DNA of 13,324 nucleotides, from assembly GCA_947632425.1 (NCBI GenBank), contig CANRPG010000034.1, positions 1 through 13,324 of the forward strand, read 5' to 3'. Below are positions 1 to 6,853 of the stretch, piece after piece. A model generated the notes under the pieces. It was not told the DNA's origin. It ran no database searches and saw nothing but the letters and a program-made list of their open reading frames with translations. Every line of letters starts with the position of its first letter. Positions within the stretch are counted from its first letter, which is position 1. Both the position numbers and the translations under genes were made by a program. This stretch comes from an uncultured Clostridia bacterium. GTDB taxonomy: Bacteria > Bacillota > Clostridia > Oscillospirales > Ruminococcaceae.

Positions 1-223
1 TCTCTCTTGCAGAGCCTCTCCTCTTTCTAAACAGTCCACCGGACTGTTTAGAAATTCACCTCTTGCAGAGCGCACGTTGTGTTTTGTGGGGCTCTGCCCC
101 ACACCCTGCAAGCCTTTTGAAAAAGGCTTGACCGAAAACTTTCCCTTTCTTGACAGGGTCTAAAGCGTTGCGCATTGTCTGGCAAGTGTGCGCTCCTGCG
201 CGCTGCGTAAGCAGCATTATAAC
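1..223 (+). repeat. Structured intergenic repeat, copy A (truncated by window edge)
   Basis: This stretch aligns with the reverse complement of 11961-12155 (copy C). Shared blocks, in order, are a CTCTCTTGCAGAGCCTC block at the left edge, an AACAGTC block, a hairpin with GGGGC/GCCCC arms (extended 85-92 with 96-103), a hairpin of 109-118 with 121-130, the block GAAAACTTTCC followed by TTTCTTGACA, TTGCGCATTGT, and a tandem hairpin: GCGC/GCGC (190-193, 198-201, loop TCCT) abutting GCTGC/GCAGC (202-206, 211-215, loop GTAA, a GNRA tetraloop). No credible protein is encoded. The element ends six bases before the glnN stop codon. It extends beyond the window on the left. Its function is unknown; a mobile repeat or a structured RNA is possible. 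Confidence 0.75.
24..54. repeat. Perfect inverted repeat, 14-bp arms
   Basis: Arms at 24-37 and 41-54 are perfect reverse complements around a three-base ACC centre, forming a strong hairpin on either strand. There is no T-run of terminator type directly after it. It sits inside repeat copy A, in a portion that copy C lacks apart from the AACAGTC half, so it may be an insertion or local duplication within the repeat. Confidence 0.7.
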
Positions 224-226
224 CTA

Positions 227-2335
227 TTATCTAACCCCAAACAGCAAGTCACCATACGTCGGGTACGGCCAGTATTTCTTCGAGGTGACCTTCTCTGCCT
301 CGTCGCACGGCAGTCTGAGCTCTGCCATCTTGGTGAGCACCGTGTCCCTGATAGCCTCCGACTCCTTGATTATGCCGTCGCAGTCTGCCAGAGCTATAAC
401 AGCCTTTTCAAGCTCGTCTGCCTTTACTGCTATGCTGTCCGCAAGGTCGGAAAGCTTCTTTACAAGACCCTTCTCATACGAGCACGCGATAGTCTCGTCA
501 ACTGCCTTCTTTGCAGCGGCGGTCTTTGCAAGCTCTGCCGCGTAACCCTCGATAGCAGGCGCGATCTGCGTTTTAGCCATTTCTATCATCGTGTTAGCCT
601 CTATAACCACGGTCTTGCAGTAGTTTTCAAGCATGATGTCAACTCTCGACTTCATCTCCGCCAGCGTGAACACCTTGTGCGATGTCAGCATATCAACATT
701 CTTCTGGTCAAGCAGGTGAGGCATGCAATCGGCGGTGGTGCGGTAGTTTAGCAGACCTCTCTTTTCGGTAGCTTCCTTTATCCACGAATCATCGTAGCCG
801 TTGCCGTTGAATATAATGTGCTTGTGATCCTTGATAGTTTTCTTTATCATCTCGTGCAGAGCGGTCTCAAAGTCTTCTGCGCCCTCCAGCCTGTCAGCGT
901 ATATCTTCAGCGACTCAGCCACCGCGCTGTTGAGCATTATGTTCGCACAGGCTATGCTGTTTGAAGAACCGAGCATACGGAACTCAAACTTGTTGCCCGT
1001 GAACGCGAACGGCGATGTGCGGTTGCGGTCTGTCGTGTCTCTGTTGAACTTCGGCAGAACGTTTACACCCAGCTTCATCTGCGTAACTTCCGTGCCCTTG
1101 TAAGGCGTGTCGTTCTCTATAGCCTCAAGCACTGCGTTCAGCTCGTCGCCGAGGAATATAGATACAACTGCCGGAGGAGCTTCGTTCGCGCCAAGTCGGT
1201 GGTCGTTGCCTGCCGTAGCAACTGCCAGTCTTAAAAGATCCTGATAATCATCTACTGCCTTTATTACAGCGCACAGGAAAAGCAGGAACTGAGCGTTCTC
1301 ATACGGTGTTTCGCCGGGTGAGAGCAGGTTTACGCCTGTATCTGTAGAGATAGACCAGTTGTTGTGCTTGCCGCTGCCGTTTACGCCTGCAAAGGGCTTC
1401 TCGTGCAGCAGGCAGACAAGACCGTGTCTTGCGGCTACCTTCTGCATTATCTCCATAGTCAGCTGGTTGTGGTCGGTAGCGATATTTGTAGTAGTATAGA
1501 TAGGTGCAAGCTCGTGCTGAGCAGGTGCGACCTCATTATGCTCCGTCTTTGCAAGTATGCCCAGTTTCCACAGCTCTTGGTTGAGATCCTCCATAAACTC
1601 CGCTACCTTAGGCTTTATAACACCAAAGTAGTGGTCGTCCATTTCCTGACCCTTAGGAGGCTTTGTGCCGAACAGTGTTCTGCCTGTAAATCTCAGGTCG
1701 GGTCTCTGGTCGTACATCTCTTTTGTTATAAGGAAATACTCCTGCTCAGGGCCTACAGATGTGCGAACGCACTTTACGTTGTCGTTGCCGAACAGTTTCA
1801 GTATTCTCAGAGCCTGCTTGTTAAGAGCCTGCATAGAGCGCAGCAGCGGTGTTTTCTTATCAAGAGCCTCGCCGCCGTATGAGCAGAAAGCGGTAGGTAT
1901 GCAGAGGGTCTTGCCCTTTATGAACGCATACGAAGTCGGATCCCATGCGGTATAGCCTCTTGCCTCGAATGTCGCTCTCAGTCCGCCCGAAGGGAACGAA
2001 GATGCATCAGGCTCGCCTTTGATAAGCTCTTTGCCCGAAAATTCCATTATAACTCCGCCGTCGGGAGAGGGTGAGATAAAGCTGTCGTGCTTTTCTGCCG
2101 TGATGCCCGTAAGCGGCTGGAACCAGTGGGTGTAGTGAGTAGCTCCGTGCGCCACTGCCCACTCTTTCATGGCGCTGGCAACGGCGTTAGCTACGCCTAT
2201 ATCGAGCTTAGCGCCCTCGTCGATGGTCTTTTTCAGCGACTGATAAACCTTTGCTGACAAAGTTGCTTTCATAACTCTGTCGTCAAAAACCAGACAGCCA
2301 AAATACTCCGGTACTGTTGTTACATTTTCTCCCAT
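227..2335 (-). CDS. glnN: Glutamine synthetase type III (GSIII)
   Basis: ATP-dependent amination of glutamate to glutamine in the cytoplasm; GSIII forms large oligomers and is the principal GS of many Bacteroidetes and ruminal Clostridia. The 702 residues match the usual GSIII length of about 700. Active-site motifs are intact: GPEQEYFLI (195-203) with both metal-ligand glutamates, EHNEVAPAQHELAPIY (265-280), KPFAGVNGSGKHNNWS (313-328) and the TSPFAFTGNKFEFRMLG block (440-456). The C-terminal helical extension (about 590-702) is typical of GSIII. The start at 2335 has an AAAGGAG ribosome site (2350-2344) eight bases upstream. It lies 148 bp downstream of gdhA on the same strand, with a terminator and an overlapping hairpin in between, suggesting read-through control. 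Identification is very secure; regulation is inferred. Confidence 0.97.
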   Translation of the reverse strand: MGENVTTVPEYFGCLVFDDRVMKATLSAKVYQSLKKTIDEGAKLDIGVANAVASAMKEWAVAHGATHYTHWFQPLTGITAEKHDSFISPSPDGGVIMEFSGKELIKGEPDASSFPSGGLRATFEARGYTAWDPTSYAFIKGKTLCIPTAFCSYGGEALDKKTPLLRSMQALNKQALRILKLFGNDNVKCVRTSVGPEQEYFLITKEMYDQRPDLRFTGRTLFGTKPPKGQEMDDHYFGVIKPKVAEFMEDLNQELWKLGILAKTEHNEVAPAQHELAPIYTTTNIATDHNQLTMEIMQKVAARHGLVCLLHEKPFAGVNGSGKHNNWSISTDTGVNLLSPGETPYENAQFLLFLCAVIKAVDDYQDLLRLAVATAGNDHRLGANEAPPAVVSIFLGDELNAVLEAIENDTPYKGTEVTQMKLGVNVLPKFNRDTTDRNRTSPFAFTGNKFEFRMLGSSNSIACANIMLNSAVAESLKIYADRLEGAEDFETALHEMIKKTIKDHKHIIFNGNGYDDSWIKEATEKRGLLNYRTTADCMPHLLDQKNVDMLTSHKVFTLAEMKSRVDIMLENYCKTVVIEANTMIEMAKTQIAPAIEGYAAELAKTAAAKKAVDETIACSYEKGLVKKLSDLADSIAVKADELEKAVIALADCDGIIKESEAIRDTVLTKMAELRLPCDEAEKVTSKKYWPYPTYGDLLFGVR

Positions 2336-2385
2336 TTCAAAAACTCCTTTACATTAAAATATAGGGTCAATAGTTTTTCTATAGC

Positions 2386-2431
2386 AAAAAAGACGCCTTT
2401 AAAGCGCAGTCACCCACGCGTTAAAGACGTC
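2386..2431 (-). terminator. Intrinsic terminator between gdhA and glnN (possible attenuator)
   Basis: Read on the minus strand, arm 2431-2421 pairs with 2402-2392 over 11 bp (one G-U), with further pairing of the CGCG/GCGC bases inside, and is followed directly by six T (2391-2386). It lies 53 nt after the gdhA stop and about 50 nt before the glnN start. It can serve as the gdhA terminator, as an attenuator for glnN, or both. On the plus strand there is no downstream T-run, so it is one-directional. Confidence 0.8.
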
Positions 2432-2443
2432 CTTGCCTTTACG
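2419..2443 (-). promoter_or_regulatory. Candidate ANTAR-type hexaloop hairpin / antiterminator
   Basis: On the minus strand, 2443-2435 (CGTAAAGGC) pairs with 2428-2419 over nine pairs including one G-U, with A2421 bulged, leaving a six-base loop AAGGAC (2434-2429). Loop positions 1 and 4 are A and G, the pair conserved in ANTAR-protein target RNAs (established for the family). The 3' arm overlaps bases 2428-2421, which form the 5' arm of the terminator, so the two structures exclude each other. A weaker hairpin upstream (2481-2478 with 2471-2468, loop TGAGAT) could be the first of the usual pair, but its loop starts with T. Function is inferred. Confidence 0.5.
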
Positions 2444-2462
2444 TTATTAAAACTGTTATGCT

Positions 2463-2491
2463 ATTTTACTTATCTCAAAGCTATCAAACAA
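2463..2491 (-). promoter_or_regulatory. Possible weak promoter for glnN
   Basis: On the minus strand TTGTTT (2491-2486) is followed after 17 bp by TAAAAT (2468-2463). This overlaps the last codons of gdhA and would start a transcript near 2456, upstream of the terminator. The -35 is only a partial match, so glnN may instead depend wholly on read-through from gdhA. Confidence 0.3.
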
Positions 2492-3818
2492 TGCCCTGAG
2501 CGTTCATAGCGTCTACTACCTTCTCGAAGCCTGCGATGTTAGCGCCTACAACATAGTTGCCTTCAAAGCCGTACTTCTTGGCGGCATCATCGAGGTTGTG
2601 GAAGATATTTACCATAATGCCCTGAAGCTTGCTGTCAACTTCCTCGAATGTCCAGCTCAGTCTTTCGCTGTTCTGGCTCATTTCAAGAGCGGAAGTAGCA
2701 ACGCCGCCTGCATTTGCAGCCTTGCCAGGCAGGAAGAATACGCCGTTCTTCTGGAGGTACTCGGTAGCTTCCATAGTGGTAGGCATATTTGCGCCCTCTG
2801 CAACAGCTATAACGCCGTTTGCAACAAGTGTCTTAGCATCTTCTATACCCAGCTCGTTCTGAGTAGCGCACGGCAGAGCTATGTCAGCCTTAACTGTCCA
2901 AACGCCCTTGCCCTCGTGATACTCCGAATTAGGTCTGTAGTTCTTATACTCTGTAAGTCTTGCTCTCTTTACTTCCTTTATTTCTTTAAGAGCCGCAACA
3001 TCTATTCCATCGGGGTCGTATACCCAGCCTGTGGAATCCGAGCAGGTAACTACCTTTGCGCCCAGCTGCTGAGCTTTCTGTATTGCATATGTAGCAACGT
3101 TGCCTGCGCCCGAAACTACAACAGTCTTGCCCTCAAGGCTCATGCCCTTGCTCTTGAGCATTTCCTGAGTGATGTAGAGAAGTCCATAGCCGGTAGCCTC
3201 TGTTCTTGCAAGCGAACCGCCGTAAGTAAGACCCTTACCTGTGAGCACGCCCTCGAACACGCCTCTTATTCTCTTATACTGACCGAACATATAGCCTATC
3301 TCTCTTGCGCCCGTACCGATGTCGCCGGCAGGAACGTCGGTATCTGCGCCTATATACTTGCACAGCTCTGTCATAAAGCTCTGGCAGAATGCCATTACTT
3401 CTCTGTCAGACTTGCCCTTGGGGTCGAAGTCCGAACCGCCCTTGCCGCCGCCTATAGGCAGACCGGTGAGCGAGTTCTTGAAGATCTGCTCAAAACCGAG
3501 GAACTTGATTATACCAAGGTTTACAGAGGGGTGAAGTCTGAGTCCTCCCTTGTAAGGGCCTATCGCGCTGTTGAACTGAACGCGGTAGCCGGTGTTTACC
3601 TGTACCTGACCCTTGTCGTCGACCCACGGAACTCTGAACTTGAACTGTCTCTCGGGGTTTACAAGTCTTTCAAGAAGAGCGTCCTTTCTGAACTTCTCCT
3701 CGTTGGCATCTACTACTACTCTGAGAGATTCGAGCACCTCTTTAACAGCCTGATGAAATTCGGGCTCATTGGGGTTCTCTCTTACAACTCTCTCGATGAC
3801 CTCGTCAACATATGACAT
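2484..3818 (-). CDS. gdhA: NADP-type glutamate dehydrogenase
   Basis: Reversible reductive amination of 2-oxoglutarate with ammonia to glutamate; cytoplasmic hexamer. The 444 residues are the normal length for the small hexameric GDH class. Visible motifs are PYKGGLRLHP (88-97), the catalytic-lysine block PIGGGKGGSDFDPKG (121-135, K126), DVPAGDIG (161-168) and the nucleotide-binding VSGAGNVA (235-242). The SDS-type sequence after the second beta strand (CSDSTG, 259-264) resembles that of NADPH-dependent enzymes such as E. coli GdhA, so an anabolic role is likely. The frame stays open to 3998, but ATG 3818 has an AGGAGG ribosome site five to six bases upstream and begins a normal GDH N-terminus; the upstream 60 residues are not GDH-like. 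It is transcribed from a consensus promoter at 3998-3970 through a leader of about 145 nt. Confidence 0.96.
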   Translation of the reverse strand: MSYVDEVIERVVRENPNEPEFHQAVKEVLESLRVVVDANEEKFRKDALLERLVNPERQFKFRVPWVDDKGQVQVNTGYRVQFNSAIGPYKGGLRLHPSVNLGIIKFLGFEQIFKNSLTGLPIGGGKGGSDFDPKGKSDREVMAFCQSFMTELCKYIGADTDVPAGDIGTGAREIGYMFGQYKRIRGVFEGVLTGKGLTYGGSLARTEATGYGLLYITQEMLKSKGMSLEGKTVVVSGAGNVATYAIQKAQQLGAKVVTCSDSTGWVYDPDGIDVAALKEIKEVKRARLTEYKNYRPNSEYHEGKGVWTVKADIALPCATQNELGIEDAKTLVANGVIAVAEGANMPTTMEATEYLQKNGVFFLPGKAANAGGVATSALEMSQNSERLSWTFEEVDSKLQGIMVNIFHNLDDAAKKYGFEGNYVVGANIAGFEKVVDAMNAQGIV

Positions 3819-3965
3819 ACTGTTTCCTCCTAATGTATTTAATATATTCTGCGATGCGGTCTTGCAACATGAGCCGCCTGCCGCCTTCAAAACCGTTTGC
3901 GGCAAATTTCGGCACACAAAGCGCTGAAAACGCCTTATTTTCCAAAGACCACATACCTTTACGTT
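3819..3965 (-). promoter_or_regulatory. gdhA 5' leader, about 145 nt, with hairpin potential
   Basis: The stretch from the predicted start near 3964 to the gdhA ATG is unusually long for a simple leader. Two hexaloop hairpins can be drawn: ACGT/ATGT arms (3964-3961, 3954-3951) with loop AAAGGT, and an outer TGCCG/CGGCA stem (3904-3900, 3883-3879) enclosing CAA/TTG with loop ACGGTT. Both loops have A at position 1 and G at position 4, but the first stem has only four pairs and the second is interrupted by a four-base bulge. The segment ATAACGTAAAGG is identical to one in the gdhA-glnN junction (2447-2436). No terminator is visible here. Regulatory role is speculative. Confidence 0.35.
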
Positions 3966-3969
3966 ATGA

Positions 3970-3998
3970 ATTATACACTCTTCAAAACGATTTGTCAA
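3970..3998 (-). promoter_or_regulatory. Consensus sigma-A promoter of gdhA
   Basis: On the minus strand TTGACA (3998-3993) and TATAAT (3975-3970) are both perfect consensus hexamers, separated by exactly 17 bp. The predicted start is near 3964. It points away from the equally perfect promoter at 4062-4090. Confidence 0.9.
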
Positions 3999-4010
3999 GA
4001 CCTTTTTTGC

Positions 4011-4039
4011 AACTTTTTAAAAAAATCCTGCAAAAAGTT
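4011..4039. promoter_or_regulatory. Inverted repeat between divergent promoters (candidate operator)
   Basis: AACTTTTT (4011-4018) and AAAAAGTT (4032-4039) are perfect inverted copies with a 13-bp spacer. The dyad lies almost midway between the two outward-facing -35 boxes (3998 and 4062). The surrounding A/T-rich tracts could also act as UP elements for both promoters. No regulator can be named from the sequence. Confidence 0.4.
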
Positions 4040-4061
4040 AAAATTTCTTTGCTCTCGCCTA

Positions 4062-4090
4062 TTGACAAACAGCCGTTTTAGTTGTATAAT
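4062..4090 (+). promoter_or_regulatory. Consensus sigma-A promoter of the split-GOGAT operon
   Basis: TTGACA (4062-4067) and TATAAT (4085-4090) are perfect hexamers separated by 17 bp; the start is predicted near 4097. This leaves a leader of about 137 nt before the first gene. Confidence 0.9.
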
Positions 4091-4097
4091 ACAGATT

Positions 4098-4115
4098 GTG
4101 AGCAATGGCGTTCAT
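4098..4115 (+). promoter_or_regulatory. Candidate ANTAR hexaloop hairpin at the 5' end of the GOGAT mRNA
   Basis: Bases 4098-4103 pair with 4110-4115 over six pairs (two G-U), leaving the loop AATGGC, with A at position 1 and G at position 4 as in ANTAR target RNAs. A second hairpin further on (CCGC/GTGG around a TTTGAA loop, near 4153-4166) has G at position 4 but T at position 1. The remaining leader to 4233 shows no intrinsic terminator. Weak but notable given the ANTAR gene at 11325. Confidence 0.35.
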
Positions 4116-4233
4116 TTCAAAACGGTATATTATGCCTGTTTGGCTAAAATCTGCCGCTTTGAAGTGGGCGCTTATTGTTTTTTCGCTGTAAAACACACGA
4201 TATACATTATTTTAATGAAAGGAAAGTTCTGAT

Positions 4234-5328
4234 ATGAAACGAGAGGGAGAAGTCAGGATACCGTCGGGCTGCGCCATAGCGGCAGTAATAAGCAAAGACG
4301 GCAACAGAATGTCGGGTCAGCTGATAGCCGATGCCATGGTGCCCATGCACGACCGCTCCAACGGTCTGGGCGGCGGCTTTGCAGGCTACGGCATATACCC
4401 CGAATACAAAGACTACTATGCACTGCACATATTCTTTGACGACAGACCGTCGAGGATAGACTGCGAGACATTTTTAAAGGAGCGCTTCGAGATAGTAAAA
4501 TCAGAAGTGATACCCACGCGCAAGATACCGCAGATAACCGACGAGCCGATGATATGGAGATATTTTGTTGCGCCGCTGCACTCTGTAATGGCATCTATGC
4601 AGCTGGACGAAAAAGCGCTTGTTTCGCGCACGGCAGTACAGATAAACACCGAGCACAAGGGCGCATATGTATTTTCCAGCGGCAAGAACATGGGCGCATT
4701 CAAGGCGGTAGGTTTCCCCGAAGATGTCGGCAAATTCTACAGGCTCGATGAATACGAAGGCTACTCGTGGACTGCTCATGGCAGATACCCGACAAACACC
4801 CCCGGCTGGTGGGGCGGAGCGCACCCGTTCACGCTGCTGGATTACTCGGTAGTACACAACGGTGAGATCTCCTCTTACGATGCCAACAGGCGTTTTATAG
4901 AAATGTTCGGTTACAAATGCACATTACAGACGGACACCGAAGTTATAACTTATATACTCGACTATCTGCTGCGCGTTCAGGGACTTACGCTTAAAGAGGC
5001 TGCGAGCGTGATAGCCGCGCCGTTCTGGAGTACCATAAACGACAAGTCGGACATTGAAGATAAGAACAAGCACATATATTTAAGAACTATGTTCCCCAGC
5101 CTTCTTATTACGGGTCCGTTCTCGATAGTTTTCGGCTACAACGGCGGTCTTATGGCTCTTAACGACAGGCTGAAACTGCGTTCTATGGTGGTAGGCGAAA
5201 AAGACGACAAGGTGTTTATAGCAAGCGAAGAAGCCGCAATAAGGGTAATGCAGCCCGATGCCGAGAACATTTGGTCGCCCGCAGGCGGAGAGCCTGTTAT
5301 AGTTGAGGTAAAGGAGGGTGCGTACTGA
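4234..5328 (+). CDS. Split glutamate synthase: class II glutamine amidotransferase subunit
   Basis: Free-standing counterpart of the N-terminal glutaminase domain of GltB: it would hydrolyse glutamine and channel ammonia to the FMN subunit encoded next. The 364 residues carry class II amidotransferase features: SGCAI with the likely nucleophile Cys13, AHGRYPTN (181-188), HPF (197-199), VHNGEI (207-212) and QTDTE (232-236). In this family the nucleophile becomes the N-terminal residue, so residues 1-12 are presumably a short propeptide that is cleaved. The start has an AAAGGAAAG ribosome site. The stop overlaps the next ATG (TGATG), indicating translational coupling. A synthase-unrelated amidotransferase role is unlikely given its neighbours. 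Confidence 0.92.
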   Translation: MKREGEVRIPSGCAIAAVISKDGNRMSGQLIADAMVPMHDRSNGLGGGFAGYGIYPEYKDYYALHIFFDDRPSRIDCETFLKERFEIVKSEVIPTRKIPQITDEPMIWRYFVAPLHSVMASMQLDEKALVSRTAVQINTEHKGAYVFSSGKNMGAFKAVGFPEDVGKFYRLDEYEGYSWTAHGRYPTNTPGWWGGAHPFTLLDYSVVHNGEISSYDANRRFIEMFGYKCTLQTDTEVITYILDYLLRVQGLTLKEAASVIAAPFWSTINDKSDIEDKNKHIYLRTMFPSLLITGPFSIVFGYNGGLMALNDRLKLRSMVVGEKDDKVFIASEEAAIRVMQPDAENIWSPAGGEPVIVEVKEGAY

Positions 5329-6836
5329 TGAACGATATATATGTTTATCCCGAATTTGAAGTTATAAGAAACAGCGATCGCTGCATAGCCTGCCGCGTGT
5401 GCGAAAGACAGTGCGCCAACGAGGTACACTTTTTCAGCGACGAGCACGGCAAGATGATGAGCGACGAAACAAAGTGCGTGAACTGCCAGAGGTGTGTATC
5501 GCTATGCCCGACAAAGGCTCTTAAAATAGTAAAGAGCGACTGCATGCTGCGCGAGAATGCCAACTGGAGCAACGACACTATAAAAGAGATATACAAGCAG
5601 GCAAACAGCGGCGCGGTGCTGCTCTCGTCAATGGGCAACCCCAAGCCTTTCCCCGTATACTGGGACAAGATACTGATAAACGCCTCGCAGGTAACGAATC
5701 CTCCGATAGACCCTCTGAGAGAGCCTATGGAGACGAAGGTGTTCCTTGGCAAAAAGCCCGACAGAATAAAGCGCGACGAAAACGGCAAGCTCAAATGCGA
5801 ACTTCCGCCGCAGATAGAGCTTTCAATGCCCGTTATGTTCTCGGCAATGAGTTACGGTTCTATAAGCTATAACGCGCACGCTTCTTTGGCGAGGGCGGCA
5901 ACGGAGCTGGGCATACTTTACAATACCGGTGAGGGCGGTCTGCACGAGGACTTTTACTGCTACGGCGAAAACACGATAGTGCAGGTAGCTTCGGGACGTT
6001 TCGGCGTTCATGAAGACTACCTGAAAGCAGGCGCTGCAATTGAGATAAAAATGGGTCAGGGCGCAAAGCCCGGCATAGGCGGACATCTGCCGGGGGCTAA
6101 AATAGTAGGCGATGTATCTCGCACTCGTATGATACCCGAAGGTTCTGACGCTATCTCCCCTGCGCCTCATCATGATATATATTCTATAGAAGATCTGCGG
6201 CAGCTCGTATTCTCTCTTAAAGAAGCTACAGAATACAAAAAGCCTGTTATAGTAAAGGTAGCGGCGGTGCACAACATTGCTGCCATAGCAAGCGGTATCG
6301 CAAGGAGCGGTGCGGACATCATAGCGATAGACGGCTTCCGCGGCGGAACGGGAGCTGCGCCGACAAGAATAAGAGATAACGTGGGCATACCGATAGAACT
6401 TGCTCTTGCGGCTGTTGACCAGCGTTTGCGCGATGAGGGCATAAGAAACAACATCTCGCTGGTGGTAGGCGGCAGCATAAGAAGCGCGTCTGACGTTGTA
6501 AAGGCGATAGCTTTAGGTGCGGATGCCTGTTACATAGCGACTGCTGCGCTGCTGGCTCTTGGCTGTCACCTGTGCAGAACTTGCCAGAGCGGCAAATGCA
6601 ACTGGGGCATAGCCACCCAGCGCCCCGAGCTTGTAAAGAGGCTGAACCCCGACATGGGAAGCCAGCGGCTCATAAACCTTATGAACGCATGGAAGCACGA
6701 GATAAAAGAGCTTATGGGCGGCATGGGTATCAACTCTATAGAAGCTCTGAAAGGCAACAGGCTGATGCTGCGCGGCATAGGTCTTACGAATGCGGAACTC
6801 GAGATACTCGGCATCGCGCATGCAGGTCAGAGCTGA
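5328..6836 (+). CDS. Split glutamate synthase: ferredoxin-fused FMN synthase subunit
   Basis: Counterpart of the central FMN domain of GltB, which condenses ammonia with 2-oxoglutarate and reduces the product to glutamate. Residues 1-70 are a two-[4Fe-4S] ferredoxin module (C19, C22, C25, C29 and C50, C53, C56, C60). Residues from about 160 to 470 are the glutamate synthase barrel, with YNTGEGG (198-204), KMGQGAKPGIGGHLPG (241-256), DGFRGGTGAAP (335-345), GGSIRSASDV (381-390) and a cysteine cluster C413, C416, C419, C424 before GIATQ, fitting the synthase Fe-S site. The 502-residue architecture matches the split, archaeal-type GltS found in archaea and some anaerobic bacteria. It starts inside the stop of the upstream gene. 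Confidence 0.95.
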   Translation: MNDIYVYPEFEVIRNSDRCIACRVCERQCANEVHFFSDEHGKMMSDETKCVNCQRCVSLCPTKALKIVKSDCMLRENANWSNDTIKEIYKQANSGAVLLSSMGNPKPFPVYWDKILINASQVTNPPIDPLREPMETKVFLGKKPDRIKRDENGKLKCELPPQIELSMPVMFSAMSYGSISYNAHASLARAATELGILYNTGEGGLHEDFYCYGENTIVQVASGRFGVHEDYLKAGAAIEIKMGQGAKPGIGGHLPGAKIVGDVSRTRMIPEGSDAISPAPHHDIYSIEDLRQLVFSLKEATEYKKPVIVKVAAVHNIAAIASGIARSGADIIAIDGFRGGTGAAPTRIRDNVGIPIELALAAVDQRLRDEGIRNNISLVVGGSIRSASDVVKAIALGADACYIATAALLALGCHLCRTCQSGKCNWGIATQRPELVKRLNPDMGSQRLINLMNAWKHEIKELMGGMGINSIEALKGNRLMLRGIGLTNAELEILGIAHAGQS

Positions 6837-6853
6837 TAGGATAGGTGATAGAT

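Noticed and set aside
142..190. TTGACA with CATTGT as an active promoter in repeat copy A
   Set aside because: The spacing is acceptable (17-18 bp) and TTGACA is conserved in copy C, but the -10 matches only three of six bases and no gene follows in that direction.
2598..3815. A 405-codon open frame antisense to gdhA
   Set aside because: It lies wholly within gdhA on the opposite strand, has a low-complexity Cys/Leu/Tyr-rich product with no family resemblance, and no ribosome site. It is a codon-bias shadow.
3815..3955. A leader peptide frame in the gdhA leader (ATGTGG...)
   Set aside because: The AAAGG that could serve it is only one base from the ATG, and the frame runs past the gdhA start without any regulatory codon run.
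3819..3998. A 60-residue N-terminal extension of GDH (start at 3998)
   Set aside because: It would begin inside the -35 box of the gdhA promoter, is not GDH-like, and the internal ATG at 3818 has an excellent AGGAGG site.
4095..4106. ATTGTGAGCAAT, resembling half of a lac-type operator, at the GOGAT start site
   Set aside because: Only four bases per arm are symmetrical and no LacI-family regulator is present; it is better explained as part of the leader hairpin.
6845..6853. GTG start for the Fe-S protein
   Set aside because: ATG 6854 has the better-spaced ribosome site and begins directly with the conserved N-terminal strand.
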